Source: Acidobacteriota bacterium
Lineage (GTDB): Bacteria; Acidobacteriota; Terriglobia; Terriglobales; Acidobacteriaceae
Direction of reading: 5' to 3'
DNA length: 5,352 nt
Assembly: GCA_021810175.1 (NCBI GenBank)
Contig: JAJZJJ010000269.1
Coordinates: 1-5,352 of the forward strand
Below, one piece after another: positions 1 through 5,352 of the stretch. The notes under the pieces are model-generated. The model was given only the letters and a program-made list of their open reading frames with translations. It made no database searches and had not been told where the DNA came from. The translations under genes and the position numbers were made by a program. Every line of letters starts with the position of its first letter. Within the stretch, counting starts at the first letter, position 1.

Positions 1-153
1 CCGCGCAAAGGGTTCAGCTTCGCGCTCGCAGGAGAGGAACGAGCGGGAGAGACTGGGAAAGCCGCTGGGGCGGGGATTTGGGATTCAATGGACGGTAATT
101 AGATTATCAGGGAGGGAAAAGGATCAATTTTTTCGAAAATATGGAAAAGTGGT
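1..153. other. Left-edge region with no assignable gene
   Basis: I cannot assign a gene here. The three forward frames are open from the left edge and stop at 96-98, 100-102 and 208-210, so the 3' end of a gene entering from the left is possible. None of the short translations resembles a family I know. The stretch changes from G-rich DNA (about 30-80) to an AT-rich patch (about 115-145) that contains the 10-bp palindrome TTTTCGAAAA at 130-139. A small inverted repeat, CGCTCG at 23-28 with CGAGCG at 40-45, has no T-run after it. The AT-rich patch lies just beyond the terminator hairpin of the leftward gene and may provide part of its U-rich tail. Confidence 0.4.
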
Positions 154-191
154 TGGCCCGGCAAACATGAATTGCTCAGATTGCCGGGCCA
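154..191 (-). terminator. Hairpin terminator of the leftward TPR gene
   Basis: TGGCCCGGCAA at 154-164 and TTGCCGGGCCA at 181-191 form a perfect 11-bp inverted repeat with a 16-nt loop. A G-U pair (153/192) and a G-C pair (152/193) can extend it. It begins 7 nt beyond the stop codon of the leftward gene. On the minus strand the stem is followed by a T-rich but interrupted stretch (CCACTTTTCC, then ATATTTTCG). A Rho-independent terminator is likely. The large loop and broken T-tract make it weaker than a textbook example. Confidence 0.6.
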
Positions 192-197
192 GCGAAA

Positions 198-1316
198 TTA
201 TTTGCCCCTGACCGCCTGCTGCTGCTGCATGTAAGCGATCTGCCGCTTGATCAGGTCAGCGCCGGCCTTTTCCTGAATATAGACAAGGCTGTTGCGGAGA
301 TGCTGGATTGCGCCGGCATAATCGCCTTTGTCGGCGAGAGTAAGGGCCAGCAGCGGTTCCGCATTGGGAGCGGCGTCGTGCTCGGGGTCCATGGCCATTG
401 CTTTTTGGGCCGCGGAGCGAGCGGCTTCGTTCCGGCCCATGTGGAAGTCGGCCTGAGCGCTGTAGTACCAGATGCGCGCAGTGCCGGCGGGATAGAGCTT
501 GAGCGCCGCAGCAGCCCATTTGGCGGTTTCCGGCCAATTGTGCTGTTCGTAATAGATGGCGGCCAGCCAGGTGCAGGGGGGCAAAAACCGCGGATCGATC
601 TGGTGCGCCTTTTTGAAGGAAGCCTCGGCCGTGGGAATGCTGTCGCCGATCTGCAGGCGGCCCAGCAGATACCAGGCTTCGGCGAATTGCGGATCTTTCC
701 TGACCGCTTTTTCCAGCAAACCCTTCGCGGATGCCGGATTGTTATGGAGAAAGGCGTCGTGGGCTTTCTGAAAATATCGGAGGGCGGCGGGCGATGCGGA
801 ATTCGTGGTGCTGCTGAAATAGCTGCCCGGCGCCTGCTCGTCTACGGTCAGGACGATGTTGGGAAGGTAGGAAGTATCGCGCAGATACTTTTCCATGAGG
901 ACGACCGAGGTGGCGTGATATCCGGCAAGAGGCGCGGTGAGCGAACAGTCCTCGTAATGCTGCGCAATCTGCTGGGTCAGGTTGCCGCCCATGCTATAGA
1001 TTTTCGGCTCGTTCACCTTGGTGATGGAGAAGTCGCCTGTCGCATTCGTGCGAACGGTACCGGCAATTCTGCCATTGGCGCAGGTGATGGTGACCGTGAG
1101 GGGCTGCCAGAGGAGTGGGGTGCCCTGAATGACGACTTTGCCGGAGATGACCCCTCCGCTGATCACGCTGGAGCTGGAATTGGCCATAAACCAGCCGTAC
1201 CCTCCGTCCTGAAGGGAATCGGGGCGAGTGACGGTGGGATTTTGTGCAAGGAGAGGAAGCGATCCGGCGACGAGAAGGGAGGCGGAAAAGGTGGAGAGGA
1301 GGGCCCTGAATTTCAT
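198..1316 (-). CDS. Exported TPR protein with carboxypeptidase-regulatory-like domain
   Basis: The product has 372 residues. Residues 1-24 are a signal peptide: basic MKFR start, hydrophobic core, likely cleavage after LLA before Gln25. Residues about 50-105 fit a carboxypeptidase-regulatory-like (Ig-like beta) domain, with the pattern SGKVVIQG, PLTVTITC and TNATGDFSIT. Cys79 and Cys124 could form a disulphide after export. Residues about 178-347 hold roughly five TPRs, such as the unit ending KKAHQIDPRF at 235-244, and a Gln run ends the protein. The role is probably a periplasmic or surface protein-binding scaffold; no enzymatic motif is visible. The ATG at 1316 has AGGTG 5 nt upstream. A TTG 15 nt further upstream (1331-1329) lacks a ribosome binding site and lies inside a palindrome, so I reject it. 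The gene diverges from the next TPR gene. Exact function and partner are unknown. Confidence 0.85.
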   Translation of the reverse strand: MKFRALLSTFSASLLVAGSLPLLAQNPTVTRPDSLQDGGYGWFMANSSSSVISGGVISGKVVIQGTPLLWQPLTVTITCANGRIAGTVRTNATGDFSITKVNEPKIYSMGGNLTQQIAQHYEDCSLTAPLAGYHATSVVLMEKYLRDTSYLPNIVLTVDEQAPGSYFSSTTNSASPAALRYFQKAHDAFLHNNPASAKGLLEKAVRKDPQFAEAWYLLGRLQIGDSIPTAEASFKKAHQIDPRFLPPCTWLAAIYYEQHNWPETAKWAAAALKLYPAGTARIWYYSAQADFHMGRNEAARSAAQKAMAMDPEHDAAPNAEPLLALTLADKGDYAGAIQHLRNSLVYIQEKAGADLIKRQIAYMQQQQAVRGK

Positions 1317-1321
1317 AGACG

Positions 1322-1326
1322 CACCT
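1322..1326 (-). promoter_or_regulatory. Ribosome binding site fixing the leftward TPR start
   Basis: On the minus strand AGGTG ends 5 nt before the ATG at 1316. The in-frame TTG at 1331 has no such sequence before it. This decides the start in favour of the ATG, which also puts the basic residues of the signal peptide directly at the N-terminus. Confidence 0.6.
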
Positions 1327-1337
1327 GACAATTGTCA
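1326..1337. promoter_or_regulatory. Palindromic candidate operator between divergent TPR genes
   Basis: TGACAATTGTCA is a perfect 12-bp palindrome centred at 1331/1332, in the 69 bp between the two divergent ATG starts. A -10-like CATAAT (five of six matches to TATAAT) lies on the minus strand at 1345-1340. It would place transcription initiation of the leftward gene at about 1333, inside the palindrome. The -35 at the usual distance (TGGAAT, 1368-1363) is poor. I found no convincing rightward promoter. A dimeric regulator binding here could control one or both genes. This is inference from position and symmetry only. Confidence 0.4.
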
Positions 1338-1377
1338 TCATTATGGCCCAACTCGCGGGGCGATTCCAGGCTATTCT

Positions 1378-1383
1378 GGAGAG
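1378..1383 (+). promoter_or_regulatory. Ribosome binding site fixing the rightward TPR start
   Basis: GGAGAG at 1378-1383, whose GGAG core ends 4 nt before the ATG at 1386, supports that start over the in-frame TTG at 1332. The TTG would add 18 residues in front of a clear signal peptide and lies inside the palindrome. Confidence 0.6.
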
Positions 1384-1385
1384 CT

Positions 1386-2507
1386 ATGCGGGCCATCCTT
1401 CTTACTTTGGTCATGTTGTTTCCGGTGCTGGCGCGGGCCCAGTACACCCCGCCGAGTCAATTGCTGGGGCGAGCGATAACCGAGCAGCAGCGAGGCGAGC
1501 TGCCGGCGGCAATCCGGGATTACCGAGCGGTGCTGGCCGCGCAACCGAAGAATCTTGCCGCGCTGGTCAATCTTGGAGCGGCGCTGGCGCGCAACGGGCA
1601 ACTGCCGGAAGCGATCACAGAGTACGAAGCGGCGCTGAAGCTGTCTCCGAATATTGAATCGATCCATCTGGATCTTGGGCTTGCGTATCTGAGCGAGAAC
1701 AATTTGAAAGCGGCACGGGCACAGTTTTCGGCCGCGCACCAGATCAACCCCACCGATGTCCGCGTAGCGATTCTGCTGGGGAATGCGGAAGCTCGAACCG
1801 GAGAGGCCCCGGAGGCGGTGGCGATGCTGCAGCCGATGGCGGCGGCGAACGCGGGAAATTCGGATTTCGATTATGTTCTGGGCGAATCTCTTGTCTGGGC
1901 CAACGAGCTGAAGCAGGGGGCCGCGCTGCTGGAGAAATCGGCAGCGATGAGCAACAGCGCCGAGTCGTGGATGTTTGCGGGAACGGTAGAACTCAACATG
2001 GAGCAGTTCAATGAGGCGCGAAGCGACTTCGATAACGCGATGAAGATCAACTCGCACATTCCGAAGCTTTGCACGATGGACGGGATCGCACACGACAAGG
2101 ACGACGACGCGAAGGGCGCAGAGCCAGCGTTTCGCGAGGCGCTGCAGCAGGATCCCAACGACTACGAGGCGAATCTCTATCTGGGGTCGATTCTGTACAA
2201 GAATCGGCAAATGCCGGAAGCGAAGACGTATCTGGACAAGGCTCTGGCGCTGAAGCCGAAATCGCGGATGGCGCAGTATGAACTGGCGATGTGGGAGAGC
2301 ACCTCAGGCCATCTGCACGCAGCGGCGACGAGACTGGAAGCCCTGGAGAAGGCAGCTCCCACATGGATCAACCCACACGTGCAGCTGTCCCTGATCTACT
2401 ACCGGCTGCATCAGCCGGCGGATGGAAAGCGGGAACGGGAGATCGTCGCCAAGTTGCGCGCAGAGCAGCGAAAGACCAACGTGACCAACGCCGGGCTCTA
2501 TCGCTGA
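1386..2507 (+). CDS. Exported TPR-repeat protein
   Basis: The product has 373 residues. Residues 1-18 form a signal peptide ending in the motif ARA, with predicted cleavage before Gln19. No lipobox cysteine is present, so a soluble periplasmic protein is more likely than a lipoprotein. The rest is an almost continuous superhelix of about ten TPRs. Clear units lie near residues 24-56, 57-90, 91-124, 125-157, 243-258 and 260-292, with standard hallmarks such as NLGAALARNGQLPEAI and LYLGSILYKNRQMPEA. The unit around 225-258 is degenerate and contains the acidic stretch DKDDD (237-241). No catalytic domain is visible, so the likely role is scaffolding or complex assembly. It is divergent from the other exported TPR gene and converges on the ThyX-like gene 27 bp away with no clear terminator between. 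The function of the pair is unknown. Confidence 0.87.
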   Translation: MRAILLTLVMLFPVLARAQYTPPSQLLGRAITEQQRGELPAAIRDYRAVLAAQPKNLAALVNLGAALARNGQLPEAITEYEAALKLSPNIESIHLDLGLAYLSENNLKAARAQFSAAHQINPTDVRVAILLGNAEARTGEAPEAVAMLQPMAAANAGNSDFDYVLGESLVWANELKQGAALLEKSAAMSNSAESWMFAGTVELNMEQFNEARSDFDNAMKINSHIPKLCTMDGIAHDKDDDAKGAEPAFREALQQDPNDYEANLYLGSILYKNRQMPEAKTYLDKALALKPKSRMAQYELAMWESTSGHLHAAATRLEALEKAAPTWINPHVQLSLIYYRLHQPADGKREREIVAKLRAEQRKTNVTNAGLYR

Positions 2508-2534
2508 GTTGCGCGGGCTGCGACTGGAACTTCT

Positions 2535-4130
2535 CTATCTCTTCAACAGATCCACCGGCGCATCCGCGTCGGTAACGCGGAAATAAGCCGCCAGCGATGG
2601 GTGTGTGCGCTCGACGGCCTTGTACATTTCCCAGGCGACGCGGCGGTAGGAAAAATGCCCCTGCGGGGCGGACCGCAGTTCGGAGATGTAGAGGGCTTCG
2701 GCGAAATCCATTTTGAACAGAGCGCGATTGCGGGTGGCCAGCGGGAGGATGTAACGGGCGGATTCCGGCGCCTCGGGCGCGGGACTGGCCGTGAGCGCGG
2801 CGAAAGCGTCATGGGCCGACTGAATGGCCTGCTGGAAGAGCGGCTGAACTCCGGCTTCGGCAATGCCCTCGGGCAGAGCGTATCCATGCAGAGAGGTAAA
2901 GCTCTGCAGAATCTGCACGCAGCGGCGGTGGCGGTGCATGTCGCGGAAACCACCGATATCCATGAGGATGTCGAAGCGCAATGCCTGGCCGGCGGAGAAC
3001 TCGCGCAGCAGCTCATCATGACGGCCGCGATGGCGAAGGCCGAGATCGACAATCTCGTTACGGCGGGCCTCGCTCAGGGTGGCAACGTGGCGGCGAATCT
3101 GCCGGTAGGGATAGTGGCACTGGGCGTAGAGCAGGGTGGTCGCCAGCTCCACTTCGAGGGATTCGTGGTCGTCGACAAGGTCAACGAGGGGCGCCGGGTC
3201 CGTGGGTTGGCCGGCCATGAGTTCGGCGGCCGCCTGCGCCAGTTCGGCGCGGGTGCGGATCTGGTAATCACTGGATGCGGCGTACTTGACCAGCGTTGGG
3301 GCGGTTTTCACCTCGCGGGTGAGCAGAGCGGCAGCGCGTTCGGCAAGGGCGGGATCGAGTGCGGCGATGTCGCGATGGAGGGCAGCGAAATCCTCTCCGT
3401 GGACGTTCCAGGCGGGGCCGGCGGCCGCTGCCTGGAGGCGCTCGCCGAGTTGGCGCACTTCCGCGACGGGGCTGGAAAGCAGGCGGGAAACTTGAGTTTC
3501 CAGAGTGCGCGCGTTCACGATCTGGCCGAGCGAGGTATTCGTGGCCAAGGGCAGGAGGTAGCGGGCCACGTCAAAGGCGCGGGCGCGGAGGGTCCGGTCG
3601 TAGCTTTCCTGCTTCATGTCATCCGGCTTACTGACCTGACGGCGGAGTGAATCGAACACGGCCTCGGAAACGGTTTGATAGGCGGCAAAGAGGTTTTCGA
3701 CGGTTTGCCCGTAGAGCTGGGCGGAGGTGGCATCGGCGCCGAAGTCGGGCGTGTACCAGGCGCTTTTGCGGAAGTTCTGATAACGAGTGGAGCGTTCCTG
3801 GCCGTCCCAGCGCTGTTCGTCCACGAGGACAATGGCCGCGAGCAGCGAGAGGCGTTCGATGGCAAAGGCGACGTGGGCCAGGTCGGCAATGGAGCGGTGG
3901 CCGTACTGGAAATAGAAGGTATTGAGGAACTGCTCGGCGCGCTGGCTGCTGATTTCGCGGAGGGATTCCTTCATGGAGAGCGCCGAACGAGAATACTTCG
4001 CCATGGCGTAGGCCAGAACTTCAGGATCAGCTCCGTGAACGGCAAAGACTTCGGTCTGGCTGGTGCTGGAGGGATCGGAAGCGGCAGACGGGCTCAGGCG
4101 AACAGACGGCGTCTCGGTGGTCGGGGGCAT
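2535..4130 (-). CDS. Tandem-domain ThyX-like (FAD-dependent thymidylate synthase superfamily) protein
   Basis: The product has 531 residues, about twice the usual ThyX length of 220-250. After a Ser/Thr/Pro-rich tail (1-25), the first ThyX-like domain spans about 26-235 and includes YGHRSIADLAH (76-86), a degenerate signature ending ERSTRY (112-117) and ARYLLPLAT (189-197). The second spans about 275-520, with GRHDELLREF (369-378), MHRHRR (398-403) and ARYILPLAT (458-466). Authentic ThyX methylates dUMP using FAD, NADPH and methylenetetrahydrofolate, with signature RHRxxSxNExSxRY. Here neither copy has it complete: the first reads DEQ in place of RHR, and the second keeps RHR but loses NE and RY. 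It may still bind flavin or nucleotide, or it may be a non-catalytic paralogue. I would not call it the cell's thymidylate synthase from sequence alone. The ATG at 4130 has AGGA 7 nt upstream. It diverges from the DUF2071 gene. Confidence 0.8.
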   Translation of the reverse strand: MPPTTETPSVRLSPSAASDPSSTSQTEVFAVHGADPEVLAYAMAKYSRSALSMKESLREISSQRAEQFLNTFYFQYGHRSIADLAHVAFAIERLSLLAAIVLVDEQRWDGQERSTRYQNFRKSAWYTPDFGADATSAQLYGQTVENLFAAYQTVSEAVFDSLRRQVSKPDDMKQESYDRTLRARAFDVARYLLPLATNTSLGQIVNARTLETQVSRLLSSPVAEVRQLGERLQAAAAGPAWNVHGEDFAALHRDIAALDPALAERAAALLTREVKTAPTLVKYAASSDYQIRTRAELAQAAAELMAGQPTDPAPLVDLVDDHESLEVELATTLLYAQCHYPYRQIRRHVATLSEARRNEIVDLGLRHRGRHDELLREFSAGQALRFDILMDIGGFRDMHRHRRCVQILQSFTSLHGYALPEGIAEAGVQPLFQQAIQSAHDAFAALTASPAPEAPESARYILPLATRNRALFKMDFAEALYISELRSAPQGHFSYRRVAWEMYKAVERTHPSLAAYFRVTDADAPVDLLKR

Positions 4131-4286
4131 GAAGGAATCCTAAACCCAGGGGCGGAGGATATTCGGCTGGAAAGCTGGAAGGGAAAGCCGGGAGGTGTTT
4201 TGCATCGCCATGCGGAAACGCGCGTAACATAGGAGTGTTTTGTTCAACTTCTGCGAGGGGAAAGCCCTCGCAAAGCGGCTCGCACG
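4131..4286. promoter_or_regulatory. Divergent intergenic region and DUF2071 leader
   Basis: These 156 bp separate the ThyX-like and DUF2071 starts and should hold a promoter for each. I see only weak -10-like sequences (TAACAT at 4225-4230 on plus; TATGTT on minus over about 4231-4226) without good -35 partners. On the plus strand a strong Shine-Dalgarno-like GGAGGTG (4191-4197) and an AGGAG (4231-4235) are not attached to any long gene. The last part carries a hairpin, listed separately. Confidence 0.4.
4252..4272 (+). promoter_or_regulatory. Hairpin just upstream of the DUF2071 start codon
   Basis: TGCGAGGG (4252-4259) and CCCTCGCA (4265-4272) form a perfect 8-bp GC-rich stem with a 5-nt GAAAG loop, ending 14 nt before the ATG at 4287. 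No T-run follows on either strand, so it is not a simple terminator. It could affect translation initiation or mRNA stability. Its 5' arm contains the purine-rich GAGGG, which could pair with 16S rRNA if the stem opened, though it lies too far from the ATG to serve directly as its ribosome binding site. Confidence 0.4.
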
Positions 4287-5087
4287 ATGAACAGGATACT
4301 TTCCACCACCGAACACCGGCCCTGGCCCATGCCTAAATCGGCGTGGGTGATGACGCAGCGCTGGAACGACCTGCTGTTCGCCCACTGGCCGATACCGGCG
4401 GCTGCCATTACGCCGCTGATTCCCGATCAGCTCGCGGTGGATACATTCGACGGCTCGGCGTGGGTGGGGGTGGTGCCGTTCTGGATGGACCAGATCCGCT
4501 TTCGGTGGATGCCGCGGATTCCGGGCGCCCCACGATTTCCGGAGCTGAATCTGCGGACGTATGTGCGGGACCGGCATTCGAACCAGCCGGGGGTGTACTT
4601 TTTCTCGCTGGATGCGGCCAACCCGTTTGCCGTAGCCACGGCGCGGATGTTCTTCCATCTGCCCTACTACTGGGCACACATGAAGATCGACAAAGGCAGG
4701 GAGGAAGACCGCGAGATTCTCTACAGCAGCGAGCGTCTGGTAAGCCGGCCGCACGCCAACTTCAGGGCGCGCTACCGGAGCCTGGGAAAACCGTGCGTGA
4801 AGGGCGGGCTGGAGAGCTTTCTGACGGAGCGATATGCCTTGTTTACGACGACCGGCGGAGGAGGCATTGCACGGGTGAATATCCATCACCTGCCGTGGCC
4901 TCTGGAAATGGCGGAGGCGGAATTCGAGGTGAACAATCTGCCGAAGGCGCACGGCATTCAGCTGCCGGAGACGAAGCCACTGCTCCAGTACAGCCGCGAG
5001 CTGGTGGTGTATGTGTGGGCGCTGGAGCCGCTGCCTTCATGGGCGGCCCACACGGCTGGGACGCCGGTTCCGGCGGGGACGACCTAG
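4287..5087 (+). CDS. DUF2071 / YqjF-like protein
   Basis: The product has 266 residues, close to the usual size of this family (B. subtilis YqjF is about 240). It matches the family along its length: HRPWPMPKSAWVMTQRWNDL (10-29) followed by LLFAHWPI (29-36), then LIPDQLAVDTFDGSAWVGVV (44-63), ELNLRTYV (86-93), GVYFFSLDA (102-110), a central LPYYWAHM (125-132), and ERYALFT (181-187) leading to a conserved HLPWPLEMAEAEF (201-213). DUF2071 is related by fold to acetoacetate decarboxylase, but its biochemical role is not established. No signal peptide or membrane segment is present, so it is cytoplasmic. The ATG at 4287 keeps the conserved PWP...W segment at the N-terminus. No good Shine-Dalgarno sequence precedes it and a hairpin lies 14 nt upstream. 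A 71-bp gap separates it from the dehydrogenase gene, which could be co-transcribed. Confidence 0.85.
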   Translation: MNRILSTTEHRPWPMPKSAWVMTQRWNDLLFAHWPIPAAAITPLIPDQLAVDTFDGSAWVGVVPFWMDQIRFRWMPRIPGAPRFPELNLRTYVRDRHSNQPGVYFFSLDAANPFAVATARMFFHLPYYWAHMKIDKGREEDREILYSSERLVSRPHANFRARYRSLGKPCVKGGLESFLTERYALFTTTGGGGIARVNIHHLPWPLEMAEAEFEVNNLPKAHGIQLPETKPLLQYSRELVVYVWALEPLPSWAAHTAGTPVPAGTT

Positions 5088-5158
5088 GATTCAGATCAGC
5101 AGATTTGCCCTGGCGGGGCAGTTCCGGACAAAACTTCGCCTGCTGTAGGCTAATAGCC
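5088..5158 (+). other. Short gap before the dehydrogenase gene
   Basis: These 71 bp hold no gene. TGCCC (5106-5110) and GGGCA (5116-5120) make a 5-bp stem without a T-tract, too weak to call a terminator. Immediately before the dehydrogenase ATG is the inverted repeat GGCTA-A-TAGCC (5148-5158). A weak promoter, CGGACA (5125-5130) and GCTAAT (5149-5154) 18 bp apart, would start transcription at about the ATG itself. No strong Shine-Dalgarno is present; TAGG at 5146-5149 is the best candidate. Confidence 0.3.
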
Positions 5159-5352
5159 ATGTCCGCATTTGAGGGTAGAACCGCACTGGTAACCGGGGCG
5201 TCGCAGGGGATTGGACGCGCCTGCGCTGTGGCGCTGGCACAGGCTGGAGCGCGCGTTGCAATCGCCGCCCGCAACGAATCCAAACTGAACGAAGTGGCGG
5301 CCGAGATCGCCGCATTTGGGGGCAGCGCGGCGGTTTTCCGCTGGATCTGGCC
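5159..5352 (+). CDS. Short-chain dehydrogenase/reductase (FabG-like), 5' part
   Basis: The first 64 codons are visible before the window ends; a complete family member has about 245-260 residues. The N-terminal Rossmann fold is clear: a beta strand (RTALVTG, 7-13), the cofactor-binding TGxxxGxG motif as TGASQGIG (12-19), helix RACAVALAQAG and second strand VAIAARN (33-39). Arg38 after strand two suggests NADP(H) preference. Such enzymes reduce or oxidise carbonyl/hydroxyl groups; FabG acts on 3-oxoacyl-ACP, but the substrate cannot be told from this fragment. The catalytic Ser-Tyr-Lys lie beyond the edge. After Phe60 the frame reads RWIW, whereas the next frame reads PLDLA, the expected third strand with its conserved Asp, so a one-base deletion near 5334-5339 is likely. 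I chose the ATG at 5159 because it puts the first strand at the usual distance. Confidence 0.8.
   Translation, partial: MSAFEGRTALVTGASQGIGRACAVALAQAGARVAIAARNESKLNEVAAEIAAFGGSAAVFRWIW

Noticed and set aside
300..1328. Rightward 342-codon open frame opposite the first TPR gene
   Set aside because: It is antisense to a gene with a signal peptide and clear TPRs. Its translation is Gly/Arg-rich without any recognisable domain, as expected of a shadow frame in GC-rich DNA.
1329..1334. TTG starts at 1331 (leftward) and 1332 (rightward) giving longer TPR proteins
   Set aside because: Both lack a ribosome binding site, both place extra residues before a clear signal peptide, and both result from the same palindrome. 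The downstream ATGs have Shine-Dalgarno sequences.
1371..2210. Leftward 279-codon open frame opposite the second TPR gene
   Set aside because: Arg-rich composition typical of an antisense frame; the opposite strand encodes regular TPR units.
1386..2507. DNA-level tandem repeat within the TPR gene
   Set aside because: The repeats are at protein level and diverged. I see no near-identical nucleotide units.
2507..2525. Small hairpin (AGTTGC / GCGACT) between the convergent genes as a terminator
   Set aside because: Only six pairs including a G-U pair, overlapping the stop codon, and no T-tract follows on the plus strand.
2601..3650. Rightward 349-codon open frame opposite the ThyX-like gene
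   Set aside because: Antisense to the ThyX-like coding region, which carries conserved motifs throughout. The shadow translation shows no family features.
4140..4952. Leftward 270-codon open frame opposite the DUF2071 gene
   Set aside because: The sense strand matches DUF2071 along its length. The antisense product is Arg/Pro/His-rich with no domain.
5106..5120. TGCCC / GGGCA stem after the DUF2071 gene as a terminator
   Set aside because: Five base pairs with no following T-run is too weak to distinguish from chance in this GC-rich DNA.

Overview
The window reads as ordinary chromosomal DNA from a GC-rich bacterium, most likely an Acidobacteriota (Acidobacteriia / Terriglobia type). This is an inference from the style of the genes: exported tetratricopeptide (TPR) proteins, one with a carboxypeptidase-regulatory-like N-terminal domain, a tandem-domain ThyX-like protein, a DUF2071/YqjF-like protein and a FabG-like dehydrogenase. 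No rRNA, tRNA, insertion sequence, phage gene or CRISPR array is visible.

Layout. Positions 1-153 hold no gene I can assign. A hairpin at 154-191 is the probable terminator of the leftward gene at 198-1316, an exported protein with an Ig-like/carboxypeptidase-regulatory-like domain and about five TPRs. Diverging from it across 69 bp is a second exported protein, 1386-2507, made almost wholly of TPRs. Both starts are best placed at ATG codons with Shine-Dalgarno sequences, and a perfect 12-bp palindrome (TGACAATTGTCA, 1326-1337) lies between them, so the pair may share an operator. The second TPR gene converges, 27 bp apart, on a leftward gene for a 531-residue protein with two ThyX-like domains (2535-4130). 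Across a 156-bp gap a rightward DUF2071 gene (4287-5087) diverges from it. Its leader has unassigned Shine-Dalgarno-like motifs and a strong hairpin. A short-chain dehydrogenase gene starts at 5159 and runs off the right edge, and its last visible codons look frameshifted.

How they work together. The two TPR proteins are the only pair whose arrangement argues for a shared job: both exported, divergent, one control region. They probably act as protein-protein scaffolds in the periplasm, but no partner is encoded here. The ThyX-like, DUF2071 and dehydrogenase genes show no evident pathway link. The most notable item is the ThyX-like protein: the signature motif of FAD-dependent thymidylate synthase appears divided between its two domains, the first keeping the C-terminal half and the second keeping the RHR half. 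I see no complete new defence or mobile system here.
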